Made by a program: the position numbers and the translations under genes | Notes under the pieces: model-generated | Database searches by the model: none | What the model was told of the DNA's origin: nothing | The model's input: only the letters and a program-made list of their open reading frames with translations | Assembly (NCBI GenBank): GCA_002347025.1 | Contig: DEAE01000023.1 | Coordinates: forward strand, 108,240-172,239 | DNA length: 64,000 nt | Direction of reading: 5' to 3' | From: Acidobacteria bacterium UBA2990 | Lineage (GTDB): Bacteria > Acidobacteriota > Vicinamibacteria > Vicinamibacterales > UBA8438 | In this document: piece after piece, positions 51,709-61,544 of the stretch | Layout of the letters: the number at the start of each line of letters is the position of its first letter | Numbering within the stretch: the first letter of the stretch is position 1

Positions 51709-54700
51709 ATGCCGATGACTATTGGTCGATTATTAGCTCTGGCGACGGTGGCGACAATGGTTGGTGGAGGGGCGCTTCGTCCTGTTAATGTAGCCGCCCA
51801 GGGTGCATCCCAACCGGTTGATTTTCAGCGGGATGTGCGACCCGTGCTGGCCGAGGCCTGTTATGCGTGCCACGGCCCAGCTGAGTCGACTCGCCAAGCA
51901 GAGTTGCGTCTAGACACCGGCGACTTCATTGGGACCATGGTCTTGCCTGGGAATGCGGACGGGAGCCCCTTGTTCGAAAGGCTGACGAGGGGCGAGTCAA
52001 TAGGGCGTATGCCTCCCCAGTCATCGGGTCGTAGTCTCACAGATGACCAGATCGGCCTGGTGCGGCGGTGGATCAACGAGGGAGCTCACTGGGGTGGGGA
52101 AATAGCGGCAGAGAATGACACCGCTGTTGCCGCACGTTTGGTCGACTTCGGGCGTGAAGTTCGCCCGATTTTGGCGGAGAACTGTTTTGCATGCCACGGA
52201 CCTGATGAGCAGGGTCGGCAGGCTGGTTTGAGGTTGGACGTGCGGGATGGGGCATTTGCCAACAGAGGGACATTTGGTGGTCCGGCAATTGTGGCTGGGG
52301 ATGCTGAGTCTAGTGTGCTCATACACCGTGTTGCCGCAGACGATCCGGGAAGGCGGATGCCTCGCGGTGGAGAAGCACTCAGTGCTTCCGAGGTGGAAAC
52401 CTTAAGCCTCTGGATTGACCAGGGTGCGGAATGGCAATCCCACTGGGCATTTATTGCTCCTGAGAAGCCAGAACTCCCTAGGGTAGCTGATGCCGAATGG
52501 CCACGGAATCCGATCGACAACTTTATTCTGGATCGACTCGAGCAAGACGGGCTGAATCCAGCTGAAGAGGCAGACCGGGCCACTCTTCTTCGCAGGGTGA
52601 CGCTTGATTTGACCGGCGTGCCTCCAACTCCGACCGAGCTGGCCGACTTCTTGAACGACGATGCTGCAGACGCCTACGAGAAGGCTGTTCATCGGCTGCT
52701 CTCATCGCCCAGATACGGGGAACGTATGGCAGTTGAGTGGCTCGACGCTTCCCGCTATGCGGACACGAATGGATATCAGACTGATGGTGAACGGTCGATG
52801 TGGCGTTGGCGCGACTGGGTTATTGATGCTTACAACGACAATATGCCGTTCGATCAGTTTACGATTGAGCAGTTGGCTGGTGACATGTTGCCGAACGCAA
52901 CTCTTGAACAGAGAATTGCAACTGCCTTCAATCGCAACCACAGCCAGAATAGTGAAGGCGGAATAGTTCCAGAGGAGTTTTTGGTCGAATATGGCGTTGA
53001 CCGGGTATCAACGACTGGGACCGTTTGGATGGGCTTGACTCTGGGGTGTGCTCGTTGTCATGACCATAAATTCGATCCGATTTCGCAGAAAGAATTCTAC
53101 GAAGCGGTGGCGAATTTCAATAACATTCCAGACAGGGGAAAAGGCTTTAAGTACGAGAACTCTCCACCATTGGTCACGGCCCCCACAGTTGAACAACAAG
53201 CGGAATTAGATAAGGTTGATCAAAAGTTAGCTGACGCTCGTGAGGCTCGATCGGCCTTGGATTCAGAGGCTGACAGTGCCCAGCAAGCCTGGGAGCTGGC
53301 TGTGTCGGACACCTCGGGTTTGGATTGGGTTCAGCGTGATGGGCTACTCGTTCATCATGCGTTTGAAGGAGATATTGCTGGAACTCAGACAATAAGAGAT
53401 ATCCCTGCAGTGTTGGAAGACGGGTTGCCGGAGTTTGTCCAGGGTCGCGTCGGACGGGCGGCTGCATTCGACGGTCAGCGGTTCGTGAACGCAGGCCCCA
53501 GCCCAGACGTGAGCTATGAAGATGAATTCAGTTTTGCCGTGTGGGTATATCCCACAGCCAGAGATGGTGTCGTGCTCTCTCGAGCAGGAGGTGGCGACCA
53601 AGGTGAAGTTGGTTGGGGGCTTTATCTGGAGAATGGGAAAGTTCGGTTCAACATGTCGACACGCGTTCTTGATGACGGTGTGGCGGTTGAGACTGTGGCC
53701 AATGTCCGACGGGGTGTATGGCAGCACCTCGCCGCAACCTACGATGGGACTATGGCCCCAAGTGGAATTCGTATCTACATCGATGGGCAGGCTCAGGAAA
53801 CGACTGCGTTGAACGATCTGGTTGGAAACCGGCTGAATGTGACCCGCTTTCCTCTTCGCATCGGCGCCAGTGGTTCTGACAAGCCAAGATTTGTAGGACT
53901 GATCGATGACCTGCGAATTTACGGTGACGTTTTAGATTCTAATGAGGTGGCAGTAATGGCCACTTCTGACTCACTCAGTGACCTTGCTGCATTAACCGCT
54001 GCGGAGCGTACCGTGGCTCAGTCCGAGAAGCTTCGGATGGCATTCTTGGATCAGTATGCCCCGGCGAAGGTGCTGGAGGCCGAGAGACAGGTTGAAGATC
54101 TCGTTCGCCAACGAGACAATCTTTGGTCGAGTTTTCCTACCGTGATGGTGATGGAAGAGTTGACTGATCGTCGACCGACCTATCGGCTCAATCGTGGTGC
54201 GTATGACAATCCTGCCGAGGAAGTGTACCCAGGTGTACCAGCAGTATTGCCGCCCTTGCCTCGCGGCGTTGAGCCCAATCGCCTTTCGTTTGCCCGGTGG
54301 CTCGTTGATCGAGATCATCCGTTGACCGCGAGAGTAACCGTGAATCGGTTTTGGCAGATGTATTTCGGCACAGGATTGGTCAAGACAGCCGAGAATTTCG
54401 GAACTCAAGGAGAATATCCGAGTCATCCTGAATTGCTGGATTGGCTGGCTACCACTTTCATGGATTCGGGTTGGGATGTTAAGGCCTTGCAGCGAACTAT
54501 CGTTACAAGCGCTGCTTACAGGCAGTCGTCGAAAGTCACCGCTGGTGAGTTTGAGAAGGACCCAGAAAATCGATTGGTAGCACGGGGTCCCAGGCTACGA
54601 TTACAGGCCCAGATGATTCGAGACCAGGCTCTTGCCGTTTCAGGATTGTTGGTAGAAAAGGTGGGTGGTCCTTCTGTGAAGCCCTATCAGCCGGAAGGGC

Positions 54701-55218
54701 TGTGGGCTGAAGTTAATGAAGGGGGTGTGGCCTACGACCAGGCCGAGGGCGATGATTTGTATCGCCGGAGCGTCTACACCTTCTGGAAACGGACTCTTGG
54801 ACCACCGACGATGATGACCTTCGATTCGTCAACCCGTGAAACTTGCATCGTCAGGACGGGTCGGACCAATACACCGTTGCAGGCATTGAACTTGATGAAT
54901 GACATCACCTATGTCGAAGCTGCAAGACGGCTGGCTGAGCGGATGATGACGGAGGGGGGCGTGACGCCGGAGGACCGGATCGGCTACGGCTACCTTCTGG
55001 CGACCGCTCATCGCCCGAGGCGAGAGGCCGAAGCTATTCTGGTGGATGGTTACCGTCAGCACTTGGACCGATATCAGCTGGATCGTGGTGCAGCGGTTGA
55101 ACTCATCAACCTAGGAGAACACCAGAGGGATGAGACTCTGGATGTAGCCGAACTCGCATCCTACACCATGGTGGCAAATTTGATTCTGAACTTTGACGGA
55201 ACTATCACAAAGGAATAA
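51709..55218 (+). CDS. Giant secreted PSD1-type multi-haem protein with LamG domain
   Basis: This 1169-residue protein has a signal peptide (about residues 1-30, ending VAAQ). Two N-terminal planctomycete-type cytochrome c domains carry CYACH (about 51-55) and CFACH (about 159-163), followed by a PSCyt2/DUF1549 domain with a third haem-like CARCHDHKFDP, a LamG/concanavalin-like domain (about 590-730; SFAVWVYPTARDGVVLSR) and a PSD1/DUF1553 domain (LSFARWLVDRDHPLTARVTV, NRFWQMYFGTGLVKTAENFG, TNTPLQALNLMND). The start is ATG 51709 with GGGAG upstream. The DUF1501 gene overlaps its stop by one base. Function of the pair is unknown; polysaccharide or redox roles are suggested for such genes in Planctomycetes. 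Confidence 0.88.
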   Translation: MPMTIGRLLALATVATMVGGGALRPVNVAAQGASQPVDFQRDVRPVLAEACYACHGPAESTRQAELRLDTGDFIGTMVLPGNADGSPLFERLTRGESIGRMPPQSSGRSLTDDQIGLVRRWINEGAHWGGEIAAENDTAVAARLVDFGREVRPILAENCFACHGPDEQGRQAGLRLDVRDGAFANRGTFGGPAIVAGDAESSVLIHRVAADDPGRRMPRGGEALSASEVETLSLWIDQGAEWQSHWAFIAPEKPELPRVADAEWPRNPIDNFILDRLEQDGLNPAEEADRATLLRRVTLDLTGVPPTPTELADFLNDDAADAYEKAVHRLLSSPRYGERMAVEWLDASRYADTNGYQTDGERSMWRWRDWVIDAYNDNMPFDQFTIEQLAGDMLPNATLEQRIATAFNRNHSQNSEGGIVPEEFLVEYGVDRVSTTGTVWMGLTLGCARCHDHKFDPISQKEFYEAVANFNNIPDRGKGFKYENSPPLVTAPTVEQQAELDKVDQKLADAREARSALDSEADSAQQAWELAVSDTSGLDWVQRDGLLVHHAFEGDIAGTQTIRDIPAVLEDGLPEFVQGRVGRAAAFDGQRFVNAGPSPDVSYEDEFSFAVWVYPTARDGVVLSRAGGGDQGEVGWGLYLENGKVRFNMSTRVLDDGVAVETVANVRRGVWQHLAATYDGTMAPSGIRIYIDGQAQETTALNDLVGNRLNVTRFPLRIGASGSDKPRFVGLIDDLRIYGDVLDSNEVAVMATSDSLSDLAALTAAERTVAQSEKLRMAFLDQYAPAKVLEAERQVEDLVRQRDNLWSSFPTVMVMEELTDRRPTYRLNRGAYDNPAEEVYPGVPAVLPPLPRGVEPNRLSFARWLVDRDHPLTARVTVNRFWQMYFGTGLVKTAENFGTQGEYPSHPELLDWLATTFMDSGWDVKALQRTIVTSAAYRQSSKVTAGEFEKDPENRLVARGPRLRLQAQMIRDQALAVSGLLVEKVGGPSVKPYQPEGLWAEVNEGGVAYDQAEGDDLYRRSVYTFWKRTLGPPTMMTFDSSTRETCIVRTGRTNTPLQALNLMNDITYVEAARRLAERMMTEGGVTPEDRIGYGYLLATAHRPRREAEAILVDGYRQHLDRYQLDRGAAVELINLGEHQRDETLDVAELASYTMVANLILNFDGTITKE

Positions 55219-56675
55219 TGATGGACGCGCGTCTTGAAGAGTTACTGACCCGGCGGCGGTTTCTTGAGTTGACCAGTTCTGGTATCGGTACAGCGGCATT
55301 GGCGACGCTGTTTGGGCAGGATCTCATAGCCCAAGGAGGAGGAGCGGCTTCGACGGTCGGTGCCTTACCTGGGTTGCCTCATCATGCCCCCAAAGCGAAA
55401 AGGGTTATATATCTTTTTCAGTCAGGGGCCCCCTCGCAACACGAGTTGTGGGACTACAAGCCCAAGTTGCAGGAAATGCTGGGAGAAGACCTTCCACCTT
55501 CGGTACGCGGTGATCAACGTGTCACTACGATGACTGCTGGTCAGGAGCGATTTCCCCTTGTGCCGTCTAAGTTCAAATTTTCCCAACACGGACAAACCCG
55601 GACCTGGGTCAGTGAACTTATGCCGCATACGGCAAAGATTGTCGATGAACTTTGTTTCATTAAAACGATGCACACCGAGGCGATCAACCACGATCCTGGG
55701 ATTACTTTTTTCCAGACTGGAGCTCAGCTTGCTGGTCGTCCAAGTATAGGCGCGTGGCTAACTTATGGCTTGGGTACGATGAATTCGGATCTGCCGACCT
55801 TTGTGGCGATGGTGTCAAAAGGTTCAGCCCAGACTGGGCAGCCCTTGTATAACAGGCTCTGGGGTAGCGGGTTCCTACCTACCCGATTTCAGGGTGTGAA
55901 ATTTCTGTCCTCTGGTGATCCGGTGTTGTACTTATCGAATCCGGCAGGGGTGGACCAAGCGACTCGTCGCCGCTATCTCGATGACCTTGGTGCCTTGAAT
56001 CAGCTCAAAGAGCAGGAGTATGGAGATCCAGAGACTAGTACCCGGATTGCCCAGTACGAGATGGCGTACCGGATGCAGACTTCGGTTCCGGACTTGACCG
56101 ATCTGTCCGATGAGCCAGAGAGCACCTTCGATCTATATGGTGAAGAGGCTAGGCAACCTGGGACCTTTGCTCGTAACTGTTTACTGGCGCGCCGACTGGC
56201 TGAGCGGGATGTCCGATTTGTCCAGTGTTTCCATCGGGGGTGGGATCAGCATACTCGACTTCCTCGAGGTATTCAGAGGCAGGCGAAGGATGTGGACCAG
56301 GCTCAGGCGGCTCTCGTGCAGGACCTCAAGCAGCGGGGGATGCTTGATGACACCCTAGTGGTTTGGGGCGGGGAGTTCGGTAGGAGCGCTTACTGTCAGG
56401 GTGTGTTTGATGGTGAGACATACGGACGGGACCATCATCCTCGCTGCTTCACGATTTGGATGGCTGGTGGAGGTGTGAAGCCAGGAACTAGCTATGGAGA
56501 GAGCGACGACTTTTCCTACAATATAGCGAGAGATCCGGTGCATATCCACGATCTCCATGCGACGATGTTGCACCTTCTAGGGATAGATCACACTAAGTTG
56601 ACCTTCGGGTTCCAAGGTCGGAACTTCCGTCTGACTGACGTGCATGGTGAGATTGTTAACGGAATTTTGACTTAG
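55218..56675 (+). CDS. DUF1501 protein, Tat-like export signal, sulfatase/phosphatase-like fold
   Basis: This 485-residue protein begins with a Tat-type signal (TRRRFLELTSSGIGTAALAT, then LFGQ). DUF1501 proteins belong to the alkaline-phosphatase-like fold group; visible motifs are FQSGAPSQHELWDYKPKL, TEAINHDPGITFFQTGAQLA, GRPSIGAWLTYGLG, FHRGWDQHTRLP, TLVVWGGEFGRSAY and GRDHHPRCFTIWMAGGGVKPG. The His/Asp-rich ends suggest metal binding. Start: ATG at 55218 (one base overlap with the previous stop) or the adjacent ATG at 55221, both after AAGGA. It is the obligate partner gene of the preceding PSD1 protein in many genomes. Confidence 0.9.
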   Translation: MMDARLEELLTRRRFLELTSSGIGTAALATLFGQDLIAQGGGAASTVGALPGLPHHAPKAKRVIYLFQSGAPSQHELWDYKPKLQEMLGEDLPPSVRGDQRVTTMTAGQERFPLVPSKFKFSQHGQTRTWVSELMPHTAKIVDELCFIKTMHTEAINHDPGITFFQTGAQLAGRPSIGAWLTYGLGTMNSDLPTFVAMVSKGSAQTGQPLYNRLWGSGFLPTRFQGVKFLSSGDPVLYLSNPAGVDQATRRRYLDDLGALNQLKEQEYGDPETSTRIAQYEMAYRMQTSVPDLTDLSDEPESTFDLYGEEARQPGTFARNCLLARRLAERDVRFVQCFHRGWDQHTRLPRGIQRQAKDVDQAQAALVQDLKQRGMLDDTLVVWGGEFGRSAYCQGVFDGETYGRDHHPRCFTIWMAGGGVKPGTSYGESDDFSYNIARDPVHIHDLHATMLHLLGIDHTKLTFGFQGRNFRLTDVHGEIVNGILT

Positions 56676-56684
56676 GTAGCCCCA

Positions 56685-57755
56685 GTGTCAGGCTATCTGA
56701 CATACCCCCCCCTGAAGATAGGGCCGATTTGCACCGGTACTGTCTTGGTCCTGCTGGCGGGGGCATCTGCTGTGCTGGTTGCTCAGCAAGGTTCACTGTC
56801 TGAGGAAGTGTTGGTCAGCCGGGCGTTGCTCGACGTGCGAGTGATTGACGAGCGCGGTCAGCCGGTCCGAGGATTGGCTCCCGCGGATTTCCAGGTGACG
56901 ATTGGAGGCAGGGACGCTAGGGTAGAGACAGTTGTGTGGACTGGGGAGCCTTCAACTCCATACGACCCCGTGATCGATTCAGAGGATTTGCCCCCTGGCT
57001 TTGAGCTGAAAGCTCGTGGTCAATTAATCATCTTTCTCATCCAAAAAAATCTGCAGGCTGGTCGAGCCTATGGTCTATTGCGGGTACTGCGCGATAGCGC
57101 GGGGCTTTTAAACCAACTGTCTCCTGATGACAGAGTGGCAGTGCTCTCCTTGGATCCTGGTCTTAAAATTTGGACAGATTTCACAGGCGACCTAGTGCGA
57201 GTCGAGAGGATCTTGAGGGAGGGTGTCATGTTTGGGGAGCCGTCTGGGTTCGGAGCAGTCCCAGCCACAGGTCTCGCCTCTGCGTTCGATGGGCTTCAAC
57301 AACCTCCTAATCAACGCATGGAAAAGGTTTTGGTGCATCTCGGGAAGGCGCTCGAAGACCTTCCTGGTTCGAAATCCATTGTAGTGCTTGGTCATGGTTT
57401 CGGAGATTTAGCGACATCCTTCGGAGCAACCAGTGCGGGGTTAGGTCGTGAATACGATGAGGTTCGGGCGGTGCTCGAGAAGGCTCGGGTGGCTGTGTTC
57501 TGTCTGGACATAACTCAGGCCGATTACCACTCGTTGGAATATAGTCTCAAGGTGTTGGCGGAGGATACTGGCGGGTTGTTTGTTAGCACTTACTCACATA
57601 AGAGGCGGGCCATCGCCCAGGTGTCTAACGCGCTTCTCGGGCATTACGTGTTGCTTGTTGAGCCTCCAATTCTGGAACCAGGACCTCACGGTATCAGTGT
57701 CGAGTTGATGCGTTCGGGGACAACGGTTCTTGCCCGTCGTACCTATATGGAGTAA
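56685..57755 (+). CDS. VWFA-related acidobacterial-type exported protein
   Basis: This 356-residue protein has a hydrophobic N-terminus (about residues 14-33) ending near LVAQQ. It begins its mature part with SRALLDVRVIDERGQPVRGL and APADFQVTIGG, a typical opening of the VWFA-related Acidobacterial domain family, and continues with a von Willebrand A-like region (QLIIFLIQKNLQAGRAY, SPDDRVAVLSLDPGLKI, GSKSIVVLGHGFGD). The MIDAS metal motif D-x-S-x-S is not intact: the first strand reads LIIFLIQKN. It sits between the two secreted redox/hydrolase pairs, 9 bases after DUF1501. The GTG start is weakly supported. Confidence 0.78.
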   Translation: MSGYLTYPPLKIGPICTGTVLVLLAGASAVLVAQQGSLSEEVLVSRALLDVRVIDERGQPVRGLAPADFQVTIGGRDARVETVVWTGEPSTPYDPVIDSEDLPPGFELKARGQLIIFLIQKNLQAGRAYGLLRVLRDSAGLLNQLSPDDRVAVLSLDPGLKIWTDFTGDLVRVERILREGVMFGEPSGFGAVPATGLASAFDGLQQPPNQRMEKVLVHLGKALEDLPGSKSIVVLGHGFGDLATSFGATSAGLGREYDEVRAVLEKARVAVFCLDITQADYHSLEYSLKVLAEDTGGLFVSTYSHKRRAIAQVSNALLGHYVLLVEPPILEPGPHGISVELMRSGTTVLARRTYME

Positions 57756-57858
57756 CAGGGTGCCTCAGCGGTAGACCACAGGAGGTTAGACTGTAGCTGT
57801 GAAGATTGAGCTAAGGAGCGGCAATCATCAGAGCTTTACAGCGACAGGGGTTTTAAAC

Positions 57859-59871
57859 ATGTTGAATAGATTGCCTGGCGCGGCCGTCTTGACTGTTTTA
57901 GTTTCGTCCGGCGTGTGGTCTGCGGGTGCTTCGGCCCAGGTGGGTACTTCGCCTCATGAGATCACGCCATTCATCGAGGAGTATTGTTTTGGCTGCCATG
58001 GGTCAGAGACACAGACTGCAGGCATCAACCTGTCGGCCTTGGTGGCGCAGCGTCCATTAGTAAAGAAAAAACAGACTTGGGAACGGATTAGAGAGGTATT
58101 AGCAGAGGGCAAAATGCCTCCAGCGAATGCACGGCAACCATCGCCAGATCTTAGAGACAGGATGGTAAGTCTGTTATATCGAGATATTGAGGACTTTGAT
58201 TATTCAGCGATTGATGATCCTGGCTTTGAGTTGATGCGCCGCTTGACGCACACGGAATACAACAACACGATTCGTGATCTCTTTGGTGTCGACTTCGATT
58301 TGACGGATCGGCTTCCCGACGAACTCACGGGTTCGAGCGGGTTTGAAAATTCGGCGAACACTCTTTTTCTACAGCCCGCTTTGATGGAACGCTACATAGC
58401 TGTTGCTGAGGGTGTGGTGGAACTGGCCTTGCCCGATCAGCCAATTACAGAGACTCATCTCCGCTCGCATAGCTTGGTGTTTGTTGCGGAGCCAGGGGGA
58501 GAGCTAAGTCAAGCCGATGCAGCCGGAGTTGTATTGCGGAGATTTCTCTTGCGGAGTTACCGTCGGCCGCCAAGCGAGGACGAAGTGAGTGAGGCTGTTG
58601 CGCAATATCTATCCGGACGGAGCGCTGGCCTCGTCCATCGGTCTGCAATCAAACAAGTGCTTCAGGCCGTTTTGATTTCGCCAAAATTTTTATTACGGGT
58701 TGAGGCTGGTGAGGCCGGTAGGGACCCTTTTCCGGTAAACGACTGGGAATTAGCATCCAGGTTGTCGTATTTTCTTTGGGCATCTATGCCGGATGATGAA
58801 CTGTTTGAGCTGGCGGAACAAGGGCTGCTCAGTGAGGAGACTACACTCGAAGAGCAGGTTGCCAGAATGCTGAATGACAGGCGCTCTGACACTCTCGGTA
58901 GTATCTTTGCTGCACAGTGGTTAGGGTTCCAGCATGTAGGAACCAGGATTTGGCTGGATCCGATCGACAACCCTTGGTCTACCGCGTCGTTAATGACGGC
59001 GATGCGAGATGAGTCGTCCCTGTTCTTCCTGTCTCTTCTTCGTGACAATCGCCCTATTAAGACGTTGATCGACGCAGACTACACTTATGTCAATGAAGAG
59101 CTAGCGAAGACACTCTACGGGATGGAGGACATCCGGGGAGACCACATGCGGCGTGTGTTGCTTGAGGATCCCAATCGAGGAGGGGTATTAGGACAGCCTA
59201 GTGTTTTGGCTGTTACGTCGAATTATAAAGACACGAGCCCAGTGAAGCGGGGTAATTACGTCCTCGACGTATTGCTTGGGACTCCACCTCCTCCGCCACC
59301 ACCCAATGCTGGTGTGTTGAGTGAAGAGGTTGCTGACCTGCGGGGACTCAGTTTCCGAGAGAAGCTGGAAATGCATGCTAGCAATGAGACCTGCCGCACA
59401 TGTCACAGCAAGATCGACCCGATAGGGTTTAGTCTCGAGAATTTTGATTACTTTGGGCGCTGGCGAGACAGTTACCATTCACGGGAGCGTGTCGAAGACC
59501 CAGCCGAGGCTGATGAAACCGTTGAAATTCAGACTGAGACTAGTCCTGAACCAGTGCTTCGTTTCTACAAGAACACCCATCGATTAATTGGCGCAGCTGG
59601 GTTGCTCCCTGATGGAACCTCGTTCACGGGTCCAGCCGGATTGAAGCGTGCGCTTCTCGAAACTAGGCATAGCGACTTGGTTCGACAGGTGAGTGCAAAA
59701 ATGCTTGCTTACGCCTTGGGCCGTCAACTGGAATATTTCGATGAACCGGCGCTTCACAGCATTCTTGGAGCCCTTGAAAAAGAAGGGTATCTGTTTAAGA
59801 CGTTGTTGCGTGAGATCGTGACTAGTTATCCGTTCCGGTACAAGAAAAATCCTTCACAGGAGTCCAATTGA
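57859..59871 (+). CDS. Secreted DUF1587/1595/1592/1588/1585 cytochrome
   Basis: This 670-residue protein has a signal peptide (about residues 1-27, ending ASAQ). N-terminal CFGCH starts a planctomycete-type cytochrome c domain, followed by the usual order: DUF1587 (RRLTHTEYNNTIRDLFGVDF), DUF1595 (LRRFLLRSYRRPPSEDEV), DUF1592 (WELASRLSYFLWASMPDDEL), DUF1588 (GNYVLDVLLGTPPPPPPP and CRTCHSKIDPIGF, a second haem motif) and DUF1585 (MLAYALGRQLEYFDEPAL). ATG at 57859 lies about 8 bases after AGGGG; a GTG at 57799 would extend it without a signal. It ends in a TGATG overlap with the DUF1552 gene, showing coupling. Substrate unknown. Confidence 0.88.
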   Translation: MLNRLPGAAVLTVLVSSGVWSAGASAQVGTSPHEITPFIEEYCFGCHGSETQTAGINLSALVAQRPLVKKKQTWERIREVLAEGKMPPANARQPSPDLRDRMVSLLYRDIEDFDYSAIDDPGFELMRRLTHTEYNNTIRDLFGVDFDLTDRLPDELTGSSGFENSANTLFLQPALMERYIAVAEGVVELALPDQPITETHLRSHSLVFVAEPGGELSQADAAGVVLRRFLLRSYRRPPSEDEVSEAVAQYLSGRSAGLVHRSAIKQVLQAVLISPKFLLRVEAGEAGRDPFPVNDWELASRLSYFLWASMPDDELFELAEQGLLSEETTLEEQVARMLNDRRSDTLGSIFAAQWLGFQHVGTRIWLDPIDNPWSTASLMTAMRDESSLFFLSLLRDNRPIKTLIDADYTYVNEELAKTLYGMEDIRGDHMRRVLLEDPNRGGVLGQPSVLAVTSNYKDTSPVKRGNYVLDVLLGTPPPPPPPNAGVLSEEVADLRGLSFREKLEMHASNETCRTCHSKIDPIGFSLENFDYFGRWRDSYHSRERVEDPAEADETVEIQTETSPEPVLRFYKNTHRLIGAAGLLPDGTSFTGPAGLKRALLETRHSDLVRQVSAKMLAYALGRQLEYFDEPALHSILGALEKEGYLFKTLLREIVTSYPFRYKKNPSQESN

Positions 59872-61235
59872 TGCCTTTTGCCGATCTGTCTCGCCGTGCG
59901 GTGCTTCGAGGGCTTGGTGCCACGGTAGCACTGCCGTTGCTAGACGTCATGCCTGCGGTCTCGGCTTCCGCAGTTCAGGTATTTGGAAGGGCGAACCGCA
60001 GCCGAAGTAGGCTTGCATATTTGTACTTTCCCAATGGCATACCGAGGGGCACTTGGTATCCGGCCGAGACTGGTTACGGTGGGAAGCTTTTGAAGTTGAA
60101 TGAATGGATGAGACCGCTCGACCCATTCAAGGACGATATCTTAATTCCAAGCAATATCTGGACCCCTGAGGGTAACGGTCACGTGGGTGGACCGCCCACA
60201 TGGTTGACTGGAGGGGACTATGACCGGCGAGCAGTTAACGCTGGTGGAGTATCTGCCGACCAGGTGGCAGCGCGCTACTTTCGAGACCAAACGCTGTTGC
60301 CATCTTTGGAGCTTTCGTTGAAGGGGGAAGGGTTTTTTTCGAATTCTCTGCCCCGTAATGCGATTTCTTGGTCAGCCCCGGATCGCCCCATGTCGCGAGA
60401 AGTTGAGCCGAGGGCGGTGTTCAATCGTATGTTTCGTCCTCCGTCAGGTGGAGCTACGAACCGTTCCGTCATGGATGCGGTGTTGGCTGACGCTAGGTCG
60501 CTCGAGAATTATGTGAGTGTGGCTGATCGGAGTCGGTTGGATGAGTACTTTGAATCCATTCGAGCCCTTGAAAGACGGATCGAGTTTTCAGAACGTCGGT
60601 CCAGTGAAATGCGGGATGATCGTGCCCTGAGTGATACCTTGACTACGCCAACGCCTGGGATACCGGATGAACACGAGTCCTACATGCGGTTGATGATGGA
60701 TCTCATGGTTGCGGCTTTTCAGTCAGATGCGACACGGGTGGCAACCCTTATGTTGGATCATGGCCAGTCCAATCGATATTTCAATTTTATTCCTGATGTG
60801 AAGGGTACCTGGCACGCCTTGTCTCATTATAAAAATGCTTCAGGTCAAACTGAGGACGATGATGGTGTCACGGCCTGGGAATCTGTAGAGGAAAAGCGGG
60901 CGATGTATGCAGAAGTGATCCGCTGGCATCATAGACAGGTTGCCTATCTTCTTGGGCGATTACAGTCAGTTGTTGAACCGAATGGCGGTACTTTGCTCGA
61001 TAACAGTATGGTTGTCTACGGGGCTACTCTTGGTGATGGGAACGAGCATGACGCCAAGCACCTTCCGACACTCTTGGCGGGTGGTGGTGGTGGAACAATC
61101 AGAACTGGTCGATTTTTGGAGCATGGAGAGGCGACAGACTTGGCTAGCATCCACTTGGGTTTATTACAGCGGATGGGAGTTGAGATAGAGGTATTCGGGT
61201 CTGCCCATGCACCACTTGAGGGTCTATCCGGCTGA
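59871..61235 (+). CDS. DUF1552 protein with Tat-like signal
   Basis: This 454-residue protein starts with a Tat-type signal (DLSRRAVLRGLGATVALPLL, then DVMPAVSAS). DUF1552 landmarks are LAYLYFPNGIPRGTWYP, NIWTPEGNGHVGGPPTWLTG, LEYFESIRALERRIEF-like DEYFESIRALERRI, MDLMVAAFQSDATRVATLML, and HALSHYKN. Like DUF1501, it is a secreted partner of a PSD-type cytochrome; both probably share an alkaline-phosphatase-like or amidase-like fold. ATG overlaps the preceding TGA (TGATG) with AGGAG 8 bases upstream. Function is unknown; the pair is likely co-exported. Confidence 0.87.
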   Translation: MPFADLSRRAVLRGLGATVALPLLDVMPAVSASAVQVFGRANRSRSRLAYLYFPNGIPRGTWYPAETGYGGKLLKLNEWMRPLDPFKDDILIPSNIWTPEGNGHVGGPPTWLTGGDYDRRAVNAGGVSADQVAARYFRDQTLLPSLELSLKGEGFFSNSLPRNAISWSAPDRPMSREVEPRAVFNRMFRPPSGGATNRSVMDAVLADARSLENYVSVADRSRLDEYFESIRALERRIEFSERRSSEMRDDRALSDTLTTPTPGIPDEHESYMRLMMDLMVAAFQSDATRVATLMLDHGQSNRYFNFIPDVKGTWHALSHYKNASGQTEDDDGVTAWESVEEKRAMYAEVIRWHHRQVAYLLGRLQSVVEPNGGTLLDNSMVVYGATLGDGNEHDAKHLPTLLAGGGGGTIRTGRFLEHGEATDLASIHLGLLQRMGVEIEVFGSAHAPLEGLSG

Positions 61236-61544
61236 CGGCGTGACATGCACTATGTGTTGTTACATCGTTTAAGAACAACGGTTTGCCAGCTTGGGCCGGC
61301 CTTACAAACAAGGAGGCTTGGTCCAGGAATGTCCCCTGACGCTGGATAGGTAGGGGTAGCCGAAGTGGCGAGTGCGCAGCAGGAAAGTCGTAAATTAAGG
61401 TGACGGAGCCACGAATAGTCTAAAACGCAAGTCAATGCTGTTTGGTCTATAAGGGGCCAGGTCGTCCTTCCAACGAAGTGTGACAGCAGCCAATTTCCTT
61501 GGATCTTTATACAAAAATGTAGAGGACACCTTCCTTTAGGAGGC
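61236..61544. other. Gap of 309 bases
   Basis: It lies between the DUF1552 gene and the glutamate-synthase-like gene on the same strand. A TTTATACAAAAATGTAG patch near 61506 could be a -10-like element but lacks a partner at normal spacing. AGGAGG at about 61539 precedes the next gene. No RNA gene or repeat is recognised. Confidence 0.4.

Noticed and set aside
57799..57858. An upstream GTG start for the DUF1587-type cytochrome
   Set aside because: It lies 13 bases after AGGAGG and would place 20 polar residues before the signal peptide; ATG at 57859 gives a normal signal.
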